Positions 51,974 through 62,418 of a DNA stretch of 64,000 nucleotides are shown here, piece after piece (the first letter of the stretch is position 1; each line of letters starts with the position of its first letter). The stretch is taken from positions 186,001 to 250,000 of the forward strand of contig JACDOA010000001.1 in assembly GCA_017656335.1 (NCBI GenBank), written 5' to 3'. This DNA comes from Thermosipho sp. (in: thermotogales) (GTDB lineage: Bacteria > Thermotogota > Thermotogae > Thermotogales > Fervidobacteriaceae). The notes beneath the pieces were generated by a model, which was not told the DNA's origin, searched no databases, and saw nothing but the letters and a program-made list of their open reading frames with translations. The translations under genes and the position numbers were made by a program.

Positions 51974-52002
51974 ATTATACCATATTTACTAAGTTTCGTC
52001 AA
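51974..52002 (-). promoter_or_regulatory. Promoter of tRNA-Leu (and perhaps tmRNA)
   Basis: Minus strand TTGACG (complement of 51997-52002), 17-base spacer and TATAAT (complement of 51974-51979), 13 bases before the tRNA. One of the best promoter matches in the window. Confidence 0.88.
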
Positions 52003-52066
52003 TCACCTTTTTTACTTGACTTACGCCGCTTATACCGCTTTTATTATATCATTTACCAAAATTTTT

Positions 52067-52471
52067 TCAAGTGTTTTTCTTAATAAGTAGCTGTAGAGTC
52101 TTCCATGCAAGTAGAAAACATTTTATTCTCATTGGATAATTTTTTATTTCAGATAACTCGGATATTAAGCCTAACTTTTCCTTGTCATATTCGCTACCAT
52201 TTACCATCAAATTAACATTTTCTATTAACTCTTTAACTTCTTCTAAGGATTTACCTATTATATTTTCGATCATTAAATTAGCAGAGGCCTGGCTAATAGC
52301 ACAACCAATCCCTTCAAATTTTGCATCAATCACTTTATTATCTTCAAGTTTTACATAAAGGATAATTTCATCACCACAGGAAATATTTTTTCCTTCTTGA
52401 ACTATTGCATTGTCTATTTTTCCTTTATACTTTTTCAATCTCGAGTAATCCATAACTAGTTCATTGTACAT
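52067..52471 (-). CDS. sufU: SufU-type Fe-S assembly protein
   Basis: 134-aa IscU-like protein with conserved cysteines in [17 protein letters not shown] and IKCFLLAW. The C-terminal pattern fits SufU of Gram-positive-type Suf systems, which act as a zinc-dependent sulfur acceptor for SufS. Last gene of the suf operon and overlaps sufS by 11 bases. Confidence 0.9.
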   Translation of the reverse strand: MYNELVMDYSRLKKYKGKIDNAIVQEGKNISCGDEIILYVKLEDNKVIDAKFEGIGCAISQASANLMIENIIGKSLEEVKELIENVNLMVNGSEYDKEKLGLISELSEIKNYPMRIKCFLLAWKTLQLLIKKNT

Positions 52472-53708
52472 TAAACCACTCCTTAATTTTTTTTATTCCT
52501 TCAACTAGAATATCTATATCTTCATTAGTGTTATAAACATAAAAACTTACCCTGCATGTTCCATTTGGAAAGACGGAAAGTTTGCTTTCATTTTTTAAAA
52601 TACCCATTAGAGGTTGCGCACAATGATGACCACTTCTTACAGCAACTCCAAATTTTTCATCCAAAAGATGTGCTAAATCATGTGGATGAACTCCATCTAA
52701 ATTGAAACTAATAATACCTAAGTGTCTTTCATCTAAAGGACCATAAATTTCAAGGCCATCAATTTCTTTTAACTTTTCTAAAGCATAAAATGTAAGATCA
52801 TAAATATGATTTTTGATCTCTATAAAACCAATATTCTCTAAATATTTTATAGTTTTACCAAATCCTACTATTCCAGCTATATTTGGAGTTCCTGCTTCAA
52901 ATTTATACGGTATGTCATTAAAGGTAACATCAGAAAAACTCACTCTATCAATCATTTCTCCACCGTACAAAAAAGGTTCCATTACTTCTAAATATTTTTC
53001 TTTTCCATACAAAACTCCAACCCCAGTTGGTCCAAGCATTTTATGCCCAGAAAAAACCAGAAAATCTACATTCAATTTTTTAACATCAATTTTTTTATGT
53101 GGAATTAATTGAGCTCCATCGACTATCAAAATTGCTTCTGGAAAAATGCTTTTTATATATTCAATATTAATTTCTTGTCCAGTTACATTCGAATGCCCAG
53201 TTATACTAACAACTTTTGGTTTAAGTTCTTTAAATTTTAAAAAATCCTGCTCTTCAAGAGTACCAAGTCTACCTGATGGTTTTACAAATTCAACATTAAA
53301 ACCATGAAATTTAGATAATCTAACCCAGGGAACAAAATTTGCATGATGTTCCACAGCTGAAATTAAAACAACATCATTTTCTTTTAAAAAGCAGTTTCTG
53401 ATCAAACTTTCAACAATTAAATTTATAGACATTGTTGTACCACTTGTAAATATAATTTCTTCCTTTTTAGCATTCAAAAAAGAAGCAAGGATATTTCTTG
53501 ATTCTTCCATCATTTCTGTAGATTCTGAAGAGAGAGTATGAACAGCTCTATGAACATTTGAATAATGTTTTAAGTAAAAGTCTGAAATTTTTTCAATTAT
53601 AGGCTTAGGTTTTAATGTGCTTGCGGCATTATCCAAATATACCAATCTATTCCCATTGATAGTTCTGAAAAGTACCGGGAAATCATTTCGAATACTGGAT
53701 AAGAGCAT
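52461..53708 (-). CDS. sufS: Cysteine desulfurase SufS
   Basis: PLP enzyme that extracts sulfur from cysteine for Fe-S clusters. 415 aa with VYLDNAAST at the start, HHANFVPW near 118, [17 protein letters not shown] near 208 (PLP lysine) and [10 protein letters not shown] near 340 carrying the active cysteine. Group II type. Overlaps sufD by 26 bases. Confidence 0.95.
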   Translation of the reverse strand: MLLSSIRNDFPVLFRTINGNRLVYLDNAASTLKPKPIIEKISDFYLKHYSNVHRAVHTLSSESTEMMEESRNILASFLNAKKEEIIFTSGTTMSINLIVESLIRNCFLKENDVVLISAVEHHANFVPWVRLSKFHGFNVEFVKPSGRLGTLEEQDFLKFKELKPKVVSITGHSNVTGQEINIEYIKSIFPEAILIVDGAQLIPHKKIDVKKLNVDFLVFSGHKMLGPTGVGVLYGKEKYLEVMEPFLYGGEMIDRVSFSDVTFNDIPYKFEAGTPNIAGIVGFGKTIKYLENIGFIEIKNHIYDLTFYALEKLKEIDGLEIYGPLDERHLGIISFNLDGVHPHDLAHLLDEKFGVAVRSGHHCAQPLMGILKNESKLSVFPNGTCRVSFYVYNTNEDIDILVEGIKKIKEWFNVQ

Positions 53709-54825
53709 TTTTAACCAGCTCCTCTAAATTAAATTGCGAAAGTTCTAAAATTAAAGATTCAAATATTCCCTTAATTATACTGTTTTTTGCTTCCTCTTCT
53801 GAAAACCCCCTAGTCATTAAATAAAAGATAGAATTTTCATCAATTGGAGCAGAACTTGCAGCGTGTGAAGCAACAACTTCATTTTCATCAACCAGTAGAC
53901 TTGGAATAGCCTCCATTTTTGACTCTTTTGAAAGTAAAATACACTTTTCTTCTTCGACTGCTTCGATGTTTTTTGCCCCTCTTTTTATATCAAGTATACC
54001 ACGAAATACTATTTTTGAATTTCCGGATAATGCACCATTTGCTTTAACTTTTCCAACATTTCCTTTTCCAATAAACTTCAAAAGATATAATATATCAAAA
54101 ATTGCATTTTTATTGCCAAGAAAATAAGGTTTAATATCAACGTTAGAATTTTCTCCGAGCATTTTAACACCTAAATAACTTGCAACTTTTCCATTTCCGG
54201 TAACAAAATCTCTAATTTTGATATTTGAACTATTTTTAGCCCAAATAAACATATTATTTGTACCAAATGAATTTTCATTTGAAAAATATAGGTTATAAAT
54301 ATTTAAAGTTGCCCCATCTTCTACAATAAATCTATCAGTATTATTTGAAAAGATTTTATTTGTTATTATTCTTATTAATGTCAAGTCACCTGAAACTTTA
54401 TAAAAATTGTTTGTTATCTTATCTGAATACTTTTTAATGATAACTTCTTTTTTATCAATTTCATAAAATTCTCCCTTAAAAGAAAAAACATCGGATAACA
54501 AAACAAATTTTCTATGACTTCCTTCAAAATCATATTTAGAAATAATTTCTAAATCTTTTTCTTTTAAAGATTCAAGATAATTTTCATATTTATAGTCCGG
54601 TAATTTTATTTTATTAAAATTCAATCTTTTCCAAAGCGGAAAACCAATTTTGATATACTCTCCATATTTTTCCACTACATATTTTTTTGCAAATTCATTT
54701 TTCAAAGAATTAATTACATTTACAAAAACTTTTTCATCATAATCTTCTTCAAAAAATTCTTTAGGTTTTAATACTACTGCTTTTTCATTATTTAAAACTA
54801 ATTCAAGAGTTTTTTCCATATTCAC
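53683..54825 (-). CDS. sufD: Fe-S cluster assembly protein SufD
   Basis: 380 aa: a beta-helix core with the C-terminal signature [33 protein letters not shown], shared with SufB, including the conserved His used in the SufBC2D scaffold. N-terminal half is divergent, as usual for SufD. Lies between sufB and sufS. Confidence 0.93.
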   Translation of the reverse strand: MNMEKTLELVLNNEKAVVLKPKEFFEEDYDEKVFVNVINSLKNEFAKKYVVEKYGEYIKIGFPLWKRLNFNKIKLPDYKYENYLESLKEKDLEIISKYDFEGSHRKFVLLSDVFSFKGEFYEIDKKEVIIKKYSDKITNNFYKVSGDLTLIRIITNKIFSNNTDRFIVEDGATLNIYNLYFSNENSFGTNNMFIWAKNSSNIKIRDFVTGNGKVASYLGVKMLGENSNVDIKPYFLGNKNAIFDILYLLKFIGKGNVGKVKANGALSGNSKIVFRGILDIKRGAKNIEAVEEEKCILLSKESKMEAIPSLLVDENEVVASHAASSAPIDENSIFYLMTRGFSEEEAKNSIIKGIFESLILELSQFNLEELVKNALIQYSK

Positions 54826-54828
54826 ACC

Positions 54829-56220
54829 TCACCCTATTGACGATTCAATTTCCATTTCAATCAATCTGTTTAATTCAACAGCATATTCAAATGGAAGACT
54901 ATTTACAATTGGTTCTATAAACCCTTTAACTATTAAACTTTTTGCTTCAACTTCTGATAACCCACGAGTCATGAGATAAAAAATTTGTTCATCCTTAATT
55001 CTTCCGATTCTTGCTTCATGTCCAATATCAGAATCACTGTTATAAACTTCTATTATAGGTACTGTATCACTTTTTGAGTTATTGTCTAACATTAAAGCAG
55101 AACATTGAACATGCGATTTGCTTTTTTTTGCTTCATTACCAATTCTTAATAGCCCCCTATAAAATGCCCAACCACCGCCAGCACTTATACTTCTAGCATC
55201 AATTGTTGAACTTGTATAAGGAGCAAGATGTACAACTTTCGAACCCGTATCCAAATGTTGACCAGGACCAGCGTAAGTAATTCCTAAACTTTCAGATTTT
55301 GAACCTTTTCCTTTCAAAATTGTCATAGGATAGAGCATTGTTTTCATGCTTCCTAGCGATCCTGAAACCCAAGACATAACACCATTTTCTTCCACAATAG
55401 CTCTTTTAGTATTTAAATTATAGGTATTTTTGCTCCAATTTTGAATTGTCATATATTTTACTTTTGCATTCTTTTTTACATAAATTTCAACCATTCCAGT
55501 GTGAAGATTAATTACATTGTATCTTGGCGCAGAACAACCTTCAATAAAGGTAACTTCAGAACCTTCATCAGCAACTATAATAGTGTGTTCAAGTTGACTC
55601 ATACCAGGATTACTCATAAGAAAATATGCTTGAAGAGGCAGAGGAACTTTTACACCTTTGGGAACATATAAAAAGGTACCACCACTCCAAACTGCACCAT
55701 GAAGAGCTGCAAATTTATGGTCGTGTGGTGGAACAAGCTTCATAAAATACTCTTTAACAAGATCAGGATATTGTTTTACAGCTGTTTCCATATCAAGGAA
55801 TATAATTCCAAGTTTTTGAAGCTCATTTTTTATATTTTGATAAACTATTTCAGAATCAAATTGCGCTCCAACACCTGCAAAATATTTTCTTTCAGCCTCA
55901 GGGATTCCTAATCTATCAAAAGCATTTTTAATTTCATCAGGAACCTCATCCCAAGTTGTTGTCTTTTTTGCTTTAGGTTTGATATATGGAATAATTTTAT
56001 TTAAATCTACCTCTGAAATATCAACACCAAATCTTGGATCATGCCAAGTTTGAAATATTTTCAAAGATTTAATTCTTAGTTCCTTCATCCAATTTGGTTC
56101 ATTTTTTACTTCAGAAATTTCCTCAATAATTTTCTTTGTTAATCCAGGAAGCGCTTTATATTCAATTTCGATATCAGCCACATAATTAAATTTGTCTTCA
56201 TTAAAGTCAATATTTTGCAT
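54829..56220 (-). CDS. sufB: Fe-S cluster assembly protein SufB
   Basis: 463-aa scaffold protein. Seen: FAGVGAQFDSEIVYQNI near residue 115, GGTFLYVPKGVKVPLPLQAYF near 180, EGCSAPRYNVINLHTGMVEIYV near 225 and [24 protein letters not shown] near the end. Forms the SufBC2D complex with its operon neighbours. Length normal. Confidence 0.96.
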   Translation of the reverse strand: MQNIDFNEDKFNYVADIEIEYKALPGLTKKIIEEISEVKNEPNWMKELRIKSLKIFQTWHDPRFGVDISEVDLNKIIPYIKPKAKKTTTWDEVPDEIKNAFDRLGIPEAERKYFAGVGAQFDSEIVYQNIKNELQKLGIIFLDMETAVKQYPDLVKEYFMKLVPPHDHKFAALHGAVWSGGTFLYVPKGVKVPLPLQAYFLMSNPGMSQLEHTIIVADEGSEVTFIEGCSAPRYNVINLHTGMVEIYVKKNAKVKYMTIQNWSKNTYNLNTKRAIVEENGVMSWVSGSLGSMKTMLYPMTILKGKGSKSESLGITYAGPGQHLDTGSKVVHLAPYTSSTIDARSISAGGGWAFYRGLLRIGNEAKKSKSHVQCSALMLDNNSKSDTVPIIEVYNSDSDIGHEARIGRIKDEQIFYLMTRGLSEVEAKSLIVKGFIEPIVNSLPFEYAVELNRLIEMEIESSIG

Positions 56221-56224
56221 AATG

Positions 56225-56968
56225 TCACTCCTTTACTATTGCATATCCTTTTTCTTCAACAGCGTTTGCAATTTCAATTCCGCCACTTTTTACTATCTTT
56301 CCATCAATGTATACATGTACATTATCAACATCAAGATAATCTAAGATTCTCTTATAATGAGTAATAATCAAAACAGAAGTTCCTCTTTTTCTTATTTCCA
56401 TTATTTGATTAGCTACAATTCTCAAAGCATCAACATCAAGTCCTGAGTCAATTTCATCCAAAATTAATAATTTCGGTTTTAAAAAATAGGCTTGTAAAAT
56501 TTCAGATTTTTTCTTTTCTCCACCTGAAAAACCAACGTTCAAAAACCTATCAAGAAAATCATTGGAAACGTTAAGTCTTTGAATTCTTTCTTTTAAAATG
56601 TTATTGAGTTGACTAAAAGTGTCCTGATCTCCATGAAGTTTCCGATAAGCAGTGATTAAAAAAGAGCTGAATTTTATTCCTTCAATTTCAAAAGGATTTT
56701 GAAAGGTCATAAAAATACCTTTCATAGCTCTTTCATTTGGGGATAAATTAACAATACTTTCTTCTTCAAATAAAATATTTCCTTTGGTAATTTTATATTT
56801 TGGATTTCCCATAATTACATTTGCCAGCGTAGATTTACCAGAACCATTAGGCCCCATTATTGCATGAAGTTCATTAGTATTAATTTCCAAGTTAACCCCT
56901 TTTAAAATTTCTGTGCCATCTTCAGCTAAACTAGCATGTAAATCTCTAATTTGAAGCAATTTATTCAT
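56225..56968 (-). CDS. sufC: Fe-S assembly ATPase SufC
   Basis: 247-aa ABC ATPase of the SufBC2D scaffold. Motifs: MGPNGSGKSTLANVIMG (Walker A near 38), MTFQNPFEIEGI (Q loop), GFSGGEKKKSEILQAYFLKPKLLILDEIDSGLDVDAL (signature and Walker B; SGGEKKK is SufC-type). Preceded by GGAGGAGA. First gene of sufCBDSU. A symmetric palindrome covers its leader. Confidence 0.96.
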   Translation of the reverse strand: MNKLLQIRDLHASLAEDGTEILKGVNLEINTNELHAIMGPNGSGKSTLANVIMGNPKYKITKGNILFEEESIVNLSPNERAMKGIFMTFQNPFEIEGIKFSSFLITAYRKLHGDQDTFSQLNNILKERIQRLNVSNDFLDRFLNVGFSGGEKKKSEILQAYFLKPKLLILDEIDSGLDVDALRIVANQIMEIRKRGTSVLIITHYKRILDYLDVDNVHVYIDGKIVKSGGIEIANAVEEKGYAIVKE

Positions 56969-56980
56969 TCTATCTCCTCC

Positions 56981-57002
56981 TTAATTAGTTATACCTAATT
57001 AA
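56981..57002 (-). promoter_or_regulatory. Palindromic operator candidate in the suf leader
   Basis: Perfect 8-bp inverted repeat TTAATTAG (56981-56988) and CTAATTAA (56995-57002), 6-base spacer, placed between the -10 box and the sufC ribosome site, so a bound repressor would block initiation. An IscR/Rrf2- or Fur-like regulator is plausible. Confidence 0.55.
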
Positions 57003-57030
57003 AGTATACCATAATTATTTAAATTGTAAA
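57003..57030 (-). promoter_or_regulatory. Promoter of the sufCBDSU operon
   Basis: Minus strand TTTACA (complement of 57025-57030), 16-base spacer, TATACT (complement of 57003-57008). Abuts the palindrome. Confidence 0.65.
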
Positions 57031-57074
57031 CCTTCATTAGATTATTACTACATAAGAATATAAAATATTAAAAA

Positions 57075-57102
57075 GAGGGCTGGTTTTTAAAAACCAGCCC
57101 TC
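57075..57102 (-). terminator. Terminator of groES-groEL
   Basis: Perfect 14-bp inverted repeat 57075-57088 with 57089-57102 (GAGGGCTGG.../...CCAGCCCTC), next to an A run that is a T tract on the minus strand. 30 bases after the groEL stop. Confidence 0.9.
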
Positions 57103-57131
57103 ACTTATTGTTGAACTTCTTTATTACTCAA

Positions 57132-58757
<1,626 letters not shown>

Positions 58758-58773
58758 TCACCTCCTTAATTTA

Positions 58774-59046
58774 TTAGTCTTCAATTTTTGCTAAGATATC
58801 GTCCAAATCAATAATGATATAATCTTCATCTTCAATTTTTATTTCCGTACCAGAATATTTTGAAAAGATTACCTTATCGCCAACATGAATATCAACATCA
58901 GAATCTTCGATATTTCCAACTGCGATAACCTCAGCTTTCATGGGTTTTTCTTTTGCAGTATCAGGAAGAACAATTCCGCCTTCTGTTCTTTTTTCCTCTG
59001 TAATTGGCTTTATCAAGAGTCTTGAACCAAGTGGTAATACTTTCAT
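58774..59046 (-). CDS. groS: Co-chaperonin GroES
   Basis: 90-aa lid of GroEL. Seen: [41 protein letters not shown] with the mobile loop, and [23 protein letters not shown]. Start at the ATG giving MKVLPLG (59046), 7 bases after AAGGGGGT; the ATG at 59052 is too close to that site. CIRCE precedes it. Confidence 0.96.
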   Translation of the reverse strand: MKVLPLGSRLLIKPITEEKRTEGGIVLPDTAKEKPMKAEVIAVGNIEDSDVDIHVGDKVIFSKYSGTEIKIEDEDYIIIDLDDILAKIED

Positions 59047-59074
59047 GATCATACCCCCTTTCAAAATTTTTGTG

Positions 59075-59101
59075 TTATCACTCTAAACCATTGACTGCTA
59101 A
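59075..59101 (-). promoter_or_regulatory. CIRCE element (HrcA operator) upstream of groES
   Basis: TTATCACTC (59075-59083), 9-base spacer, GACTGCTAA (59093-59101). This matches the CIRCE consensus TTAGCACTC-N9-GAGTGCTAA at 16 of 18 positions and lies between the promoter and the groES start, the standard position. HrcA repressor binding is expected; hrcA itself is not in the window. Confidence 0.88.
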
Positions 59102-59105
59102 TTTA

Positions 59106-59133
59106 AGTTTACCAAATTTCTCTGAAATGTGAA
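59106..59133 (-). promoter_or_regulatory. Promoter of groES-groEL
   Basis: Minus strand TTCACA (complement of 59128-59133), 16-base spacer, TAAACT (complement of 59106-59111), directly ahead of CIRCE. Confidence 0.6.
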
Positions 59134-59227
59134 ATCTGATTTAGAATGATTATGGATATTTATTGACAATTAAACGAAAATATATATCATTTTCTTGTTT
59201 TTTTGCATCAATTTACTAAAACATTAT

Positions 59228-59258
59228 AAAAAAAGGAAGGGAGGTCAACCTCCCTTCC
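59228..59258 (-). terminator. Terminator of tRNA-Ala
   Basis: 11-bp stem GGAAGGGAGGT (59235-59245) with ACCTCCCTTCC (59248-59258), flanked by seven A on the plus strand, i.e. a T tract for the minus-strand tRNA. Confidence 0.85.
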
Positions 59259-59261
59259 AAT

Positions 59262-59337
59262 TGGTGGAGCCGATGGGATTCGAACCCACTGCCTCTACCG
59301 TGCCATGGTAGCGCTCTCCCAATTGAGCTACGGCCCC
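59262..59337 (-). tRNA. tRNA-Ala (GGC)
   Basis: 76 nt on the minus strand with encoded CCA (59262-59264). Acceptor GGGGCCG and CGGCTCC pair with one wobble; the anticodon loop ATGGCAC between CTACC and GGTAG gives GGC. An upstream promoter is present at 59350. Confidence 0.97.
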
Positions 59338-59349
59338 ATTACATTGATT

Positions 59350-59378
59350 AATTTATCATATTTTGACAAATTAGTCAA
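59350..59378 (-). promoter_or_regulatory. Promoter of tRNA-Ala
   Basis: Minus strand TTGACT (complement of 59373-59378), 17-base spacer, TAAATT (complement of 59350-59355). The IS element begins about 75 bases further upstream, so the promoter is intact. Confidence 0.7.
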
Positions 59379-59488
59379 TATTTGTAAATGGTAAAATACG
59401 AAAGGTTCTTTCCAAAGATACTTGATACTTAAATTAATTGCAGTTATGTTCTTATACTGCTCCCCTGAAGAATTGGACAGAAGAAAAG

Positions 59489-59749
59489 ATGGCAATAATT
59501 CTGGAAGGGCTTCGTCAAGAAAAGAGTGTTTCTCAAATCTGTAGGGAACATGGAATTTCTCAAGCTCAGTATTACAAATGGCAAGACAAGTTTCTTGAAG
59601 GTGCAAAAGAAGGATTGGAAAACGGAAAGAAATCCAGAGTTCAACAACTTGAAGAAAAAATTGAAGAACTTGAAAAGGTAATTGGTAAACAAACCATAGT
59701 CATTGAGACATTAAAAAAAACAGTAATACATCCAGGAAACGGGAAATAG
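59489..59749 (+). CDS. IS3-family transposase OrfA
   Basis: DNA-binding subunit with an HTH of the HTH_Tnp_1 type (SVSQICREHGISQAQYYKWQDKFLEG) and a C-terminal leucine-zipper-like coiled coil (QLEEKIEELEKVIGKQTIVIETL). The start is uncertain: ATG 59489 is within the element, while CTG 59465 would add the common KNWTEE residues; a TTG at 59438 lies outside the IS. At the end, TTAAAAAAAAC (59711-59721) offers -1 frameshifting into orfB. Confidence 0.8.
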   Translation: MAIILEGLRQEKSVSQICREHGISQAQYYKWQDKFLEGAKEGLENGKKSRVQQLEEKIEELEKVIGKQTIVIETLKKTVIHPGNGK

Positions 59750-60582
59750 TATTATTGCTTGTTAATAAAGGATTTAGTATATCAGAAGCGTTGAAATATT
59801 TGAAAATCAGTCGAAGTACATATTACTACAAACCTTGAAAATACAATAGAAGGACAAAAGAAGAAAAAACACTCAAGGAAATAGAAGAACTAAAAAAAGA
59901 GCATCCATACTGGGGATATCGTTGAATCTGTGCTATGTTAAAGAAAAAAGGCAATAATATCATCAATCACAAGAAGGTATATCGAATAATGAAAGAAAAT
60001 GGATTACTCATTAAAGTAAAACATAAAAAAGCAAGTAGAACCATTCAAAAGAAAATAAAACCAAATAGACCTAGAGAGGTACTTGGAATAGATATGATAA
60101 AGGTATACACAAGAGATGGTGGTTTTGCATATTATGTAGCAGTAATAGATTGGTATACAAGAGAAATACTTGGATCGGAAATAAGTCTAAGGTGTAGAAC
60201 AGAAGAATGGTTAAAAGCTTTGAACAAAGCTTTAAATAATGGATATCCTAAAGGAGTACGAGGAAAAGAAGTAAAACTGGTAAGTGATAATGGAAGTCAA
60301 CCGACAAGCAGGAAGTTTTTGGAAGAATGTAATGTGTTGGGGATAAAGCAGATATTCACAAGCTACAACAATCCAAAAGGAAATGCAAATACAGAAAGAT
60401 ATTTTAGAACATACAAAGAAGAAGTTGCATGGGTAATGGATAATCCAGGATATGAAGAGCTAATTGAAAAAACGAAGATGTTTGAGAGATTTTACAATGA
60501 AGAATATCCACATAGTGCGCTAGGATACAAGAGTCCAAAAGAGGTATTTGAAAAAAACTTAAGCTTACACAAAATTACTTGA
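59707..60582 (+). pseudogene. IS3-family transposase OrfB (rve/DDE), two internal TGA
   Basis: Frame -1 to orfA. The rve integrase core is intact: LGIDMIKVYTRDGGFAYYVAVIDWYTREILG (first Asp), LVSDNGSQ (second Asp) and NANTERYFRTYKEE (Glu), then a normal end ALGYKSPKEVFEKN. Upstream helix region STYYYKP and WGYR are each followed by TGA (59836, 59923), where family members have Arg or similar. So full OrfAB cannot be made; the ORF from ATG 59935 alone lacks the N-terminal part. Confidence 0.85.
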
Positions 60583-60612
60583 GTTTTTGTCCAGTTTTTT
60601 GGGTGAATTACA

Positions 60613-61891
60613 ATACCTAGTATATATAAGAGTAAGAAAGTTGCAATCACAGGAAATGATAAACAGCTAAGACCAAGCTCTCAGTTTATGGCAAGATGGG
60701 ATTCATCCGATGAGGAAGAAGAATTGAAAACAGCAGCCGCAGTTGAAAAGGAAAGTTTATTAGATCTTGCAAAAGTAAATTTTGATAGTACTCATCTTTT
60801 ATTTCATTATAGATCTCAGTATGAGGAATTGATAAATTTTTCAAATCATGCATTTTATGAAGGTAAATTATATATTGCACCAAATATTGAGAAAAACGAA
60901 AATTATAAACCTATTGAAAGAATAAAAGTAAATGGAGTTTGGAAAAATAGGCAAAATTTAGAAGAAGCGAATGAAGTAGTTAAGCTTGTTAAAAACATTT
61001 TGATGGAAAGAAAAGAAAATGAAACTATTGAAATAATTACATTCAATATTAATCAAAAAGATTTAATAGAGGATTTATTAGATGAAGAGGCAAGAAATGA
61101 TGCAGTTTTTGAAGAGTTGTATAATAAAGAATTATATAGAAGAGAAAATGAAGAGGATAAGAGTATTTTTGTTAAAAACATAGAAAATGCCCAGGGAGAT
61201 GAAAGAGATATAATAATTTTTTCAATAGGATATGCACCTGATGAAAATGGGCGTTTAAGATTTAATTTTGGTGATTTGCCAAAGGAAGATGGGGAAAATA
61301 AGTTAAATGTTACTGCCTCAAGGGCAAAAAAGAAAACATATTTAATAACTTCAATTGAACTGGAAGATTTAAGGGTTGAAAACTCAAAAAACAAAGGTCC
61401 AAAATTGCTTAAGGAATACTTAAAATATGTAGGAGCAATATCTAATGGGAACGAAAATGAAGCACGTGAAATTCTTTATGCTTTGTCCGGAATATCTTCA
61501 AATAGCAAAAGTAAATGCGAATCGTTGTTTGACAGTATATTTGAAGAGGAGGTTTCTGAAAAACTTGAAAGCAGTTCTGTAATAGTTGAAAACAGCTTAG
61601 AATTATGAACTCAAATAGAAACCTCAGGATATAGAATAGATCTTGGAGTATATAATCAAGTAAAATCAAAATATATTCTTGGTATAGAATGTGATGGTGC
61701 TACTTATCATTCTTCAAAATCTGCACGCGAAAGGGATATTCATAGACAAATTTTTAGAATCAAAAGGTTGAAAAATTATGAGAACTTGGAGTAAAAATTG
61801 GTGGGAAAATCCCAATAAAAAGATTGAAAGAATAGAAAATAAGATAAAATTACTTATTCAAAATGATGTAGAAGATAGCTTAGTAGTTTAA
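60613..61891 (+). pseudogene. 3' remnant of SF1 (Upf1-like) helicase with C-terminal Vsr-like nuclease domain
   Basis: Begins exactly at the IS right end in mid-gene. Frame 1 reads KKVAITGNDKQLRPSSQF (motif III), LLFHYRSQYEELINFSNHAFYEGKL, then IENAQGDERDIIIFSIGYAP and LNVTASRAKKKTYLITS (motifs V/VI). TGA at 61606 follows; the frame then continues as SGYRIDLGV and GIECDGATYHSSKSARERDIHRQIF, a Vsr/MTES_1575-type nuclease core. One missing T in the T5 run at 61751 shifts frame, and the end reads (TGA)KIMRTWSKNWWENPNKKIERI. The 5' half is gone. Such genes are phage-defence or repair candidates. Confidence 0.8.
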
Positions 61892-62220
61892 AAAATAATT
61901 GCTGAACTTTTGAATGAAACATTATCGAAGTTCAAGTTCATTGTATGCTTTACTAGCCAGTTTTCTTTTGCTTGACTTGAAGTTTTTAATGTTGTAATGT
62001 ATTAGGTTATAACTATTTTGTAAGAAAGTTAAAAATAATAAAATGTATTTTTAACTTGGATTCCTATTTTTCTTTATCTGTTTATGTTAGAATTGCTTTG
62101 AAATGCACTTATTTATTGTTAATGAATTATTTTTTGTAAGCCTAAAGGATTTTGAATGATCTAAATATTTGCTAATTTCAAAATTGAAAGTTATCTTGTG
62201 TAAGTTTGTCAGAGTATTTT
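61892..62220. other. Non-coding interval, no recognisable feature
   Basis: AT-rich stretch after the helicase remnant. I see no ORF with a ribosome site, no repeat and no clear terminator. Only scattered short frames are present. Confidence 0.5.
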
Positions 62221-62418
62221 GTGTTTAGAATTGTAGATAGTCACGAAGATGTTGGTCAGATTTGAGATAATATAATGGGGGTAAATGTAATTGAGGATAA
62301 AATACTTGTGAAACATCAAAGAAAAGTGAGGATTTGACAGATATGGTAACACTACCCAAAAACTTTTTTTGAGAATACTTTGGGCGTGTTGGTTGAAGAA
62401 AAATATCAAAAGTATTAA
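62221..62418 (+). pseudogene. Decayed reading frame of unknown family
   Basis: Read in one frame from GTG 62221 the stretch gives 65 residues such as FRIVDSHEDVGQI and NIMGVNVIEDKILVKHQRKVRI, interrupted by TGA at 62263 and 62335 and TAA at 62347, ending in ...LGVLVEEKYQKY at TAA 62416. The composition and absence of random stops elsewhere suggest an old gene. Family not recognised. Confidence 0.4.

Larger units (their letters stand above)
59453..60612 (+). mobile_element. IS3-family (IS150 group) insertion sequence, inactivated
   Basis: About 1.16 kb. The left end TATACTGCTCCCCTGAAG (from 59453, ending GGACA at 59479) and the complement of the right end (60588-60612, TGTCC...ATTACA) form imperfect inverted repeats sharing the CCC-core and TGGACA; this resembles IS150-type ends. 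orfA and orfB overlap with a -1 shift at A8. Two in-frame TGA codons in orfB make it a likely dead copy. No clear target duplication seen. It truncates the helicase remnant at 60613. Confidence 0.8.

Noticed and set aside
59438-59488. TTG 59438 as orfA start
   Set aside because: It lies outside the left inverted repeat of the IS, so it cannot be part of the element's own gene.
59836-62349. Reassigned genetic code (TGA as Trp)
   Set aside because: Intact genes across the window use TGA as their terminal stop, and some internal TGA sit at expected Arg positions.
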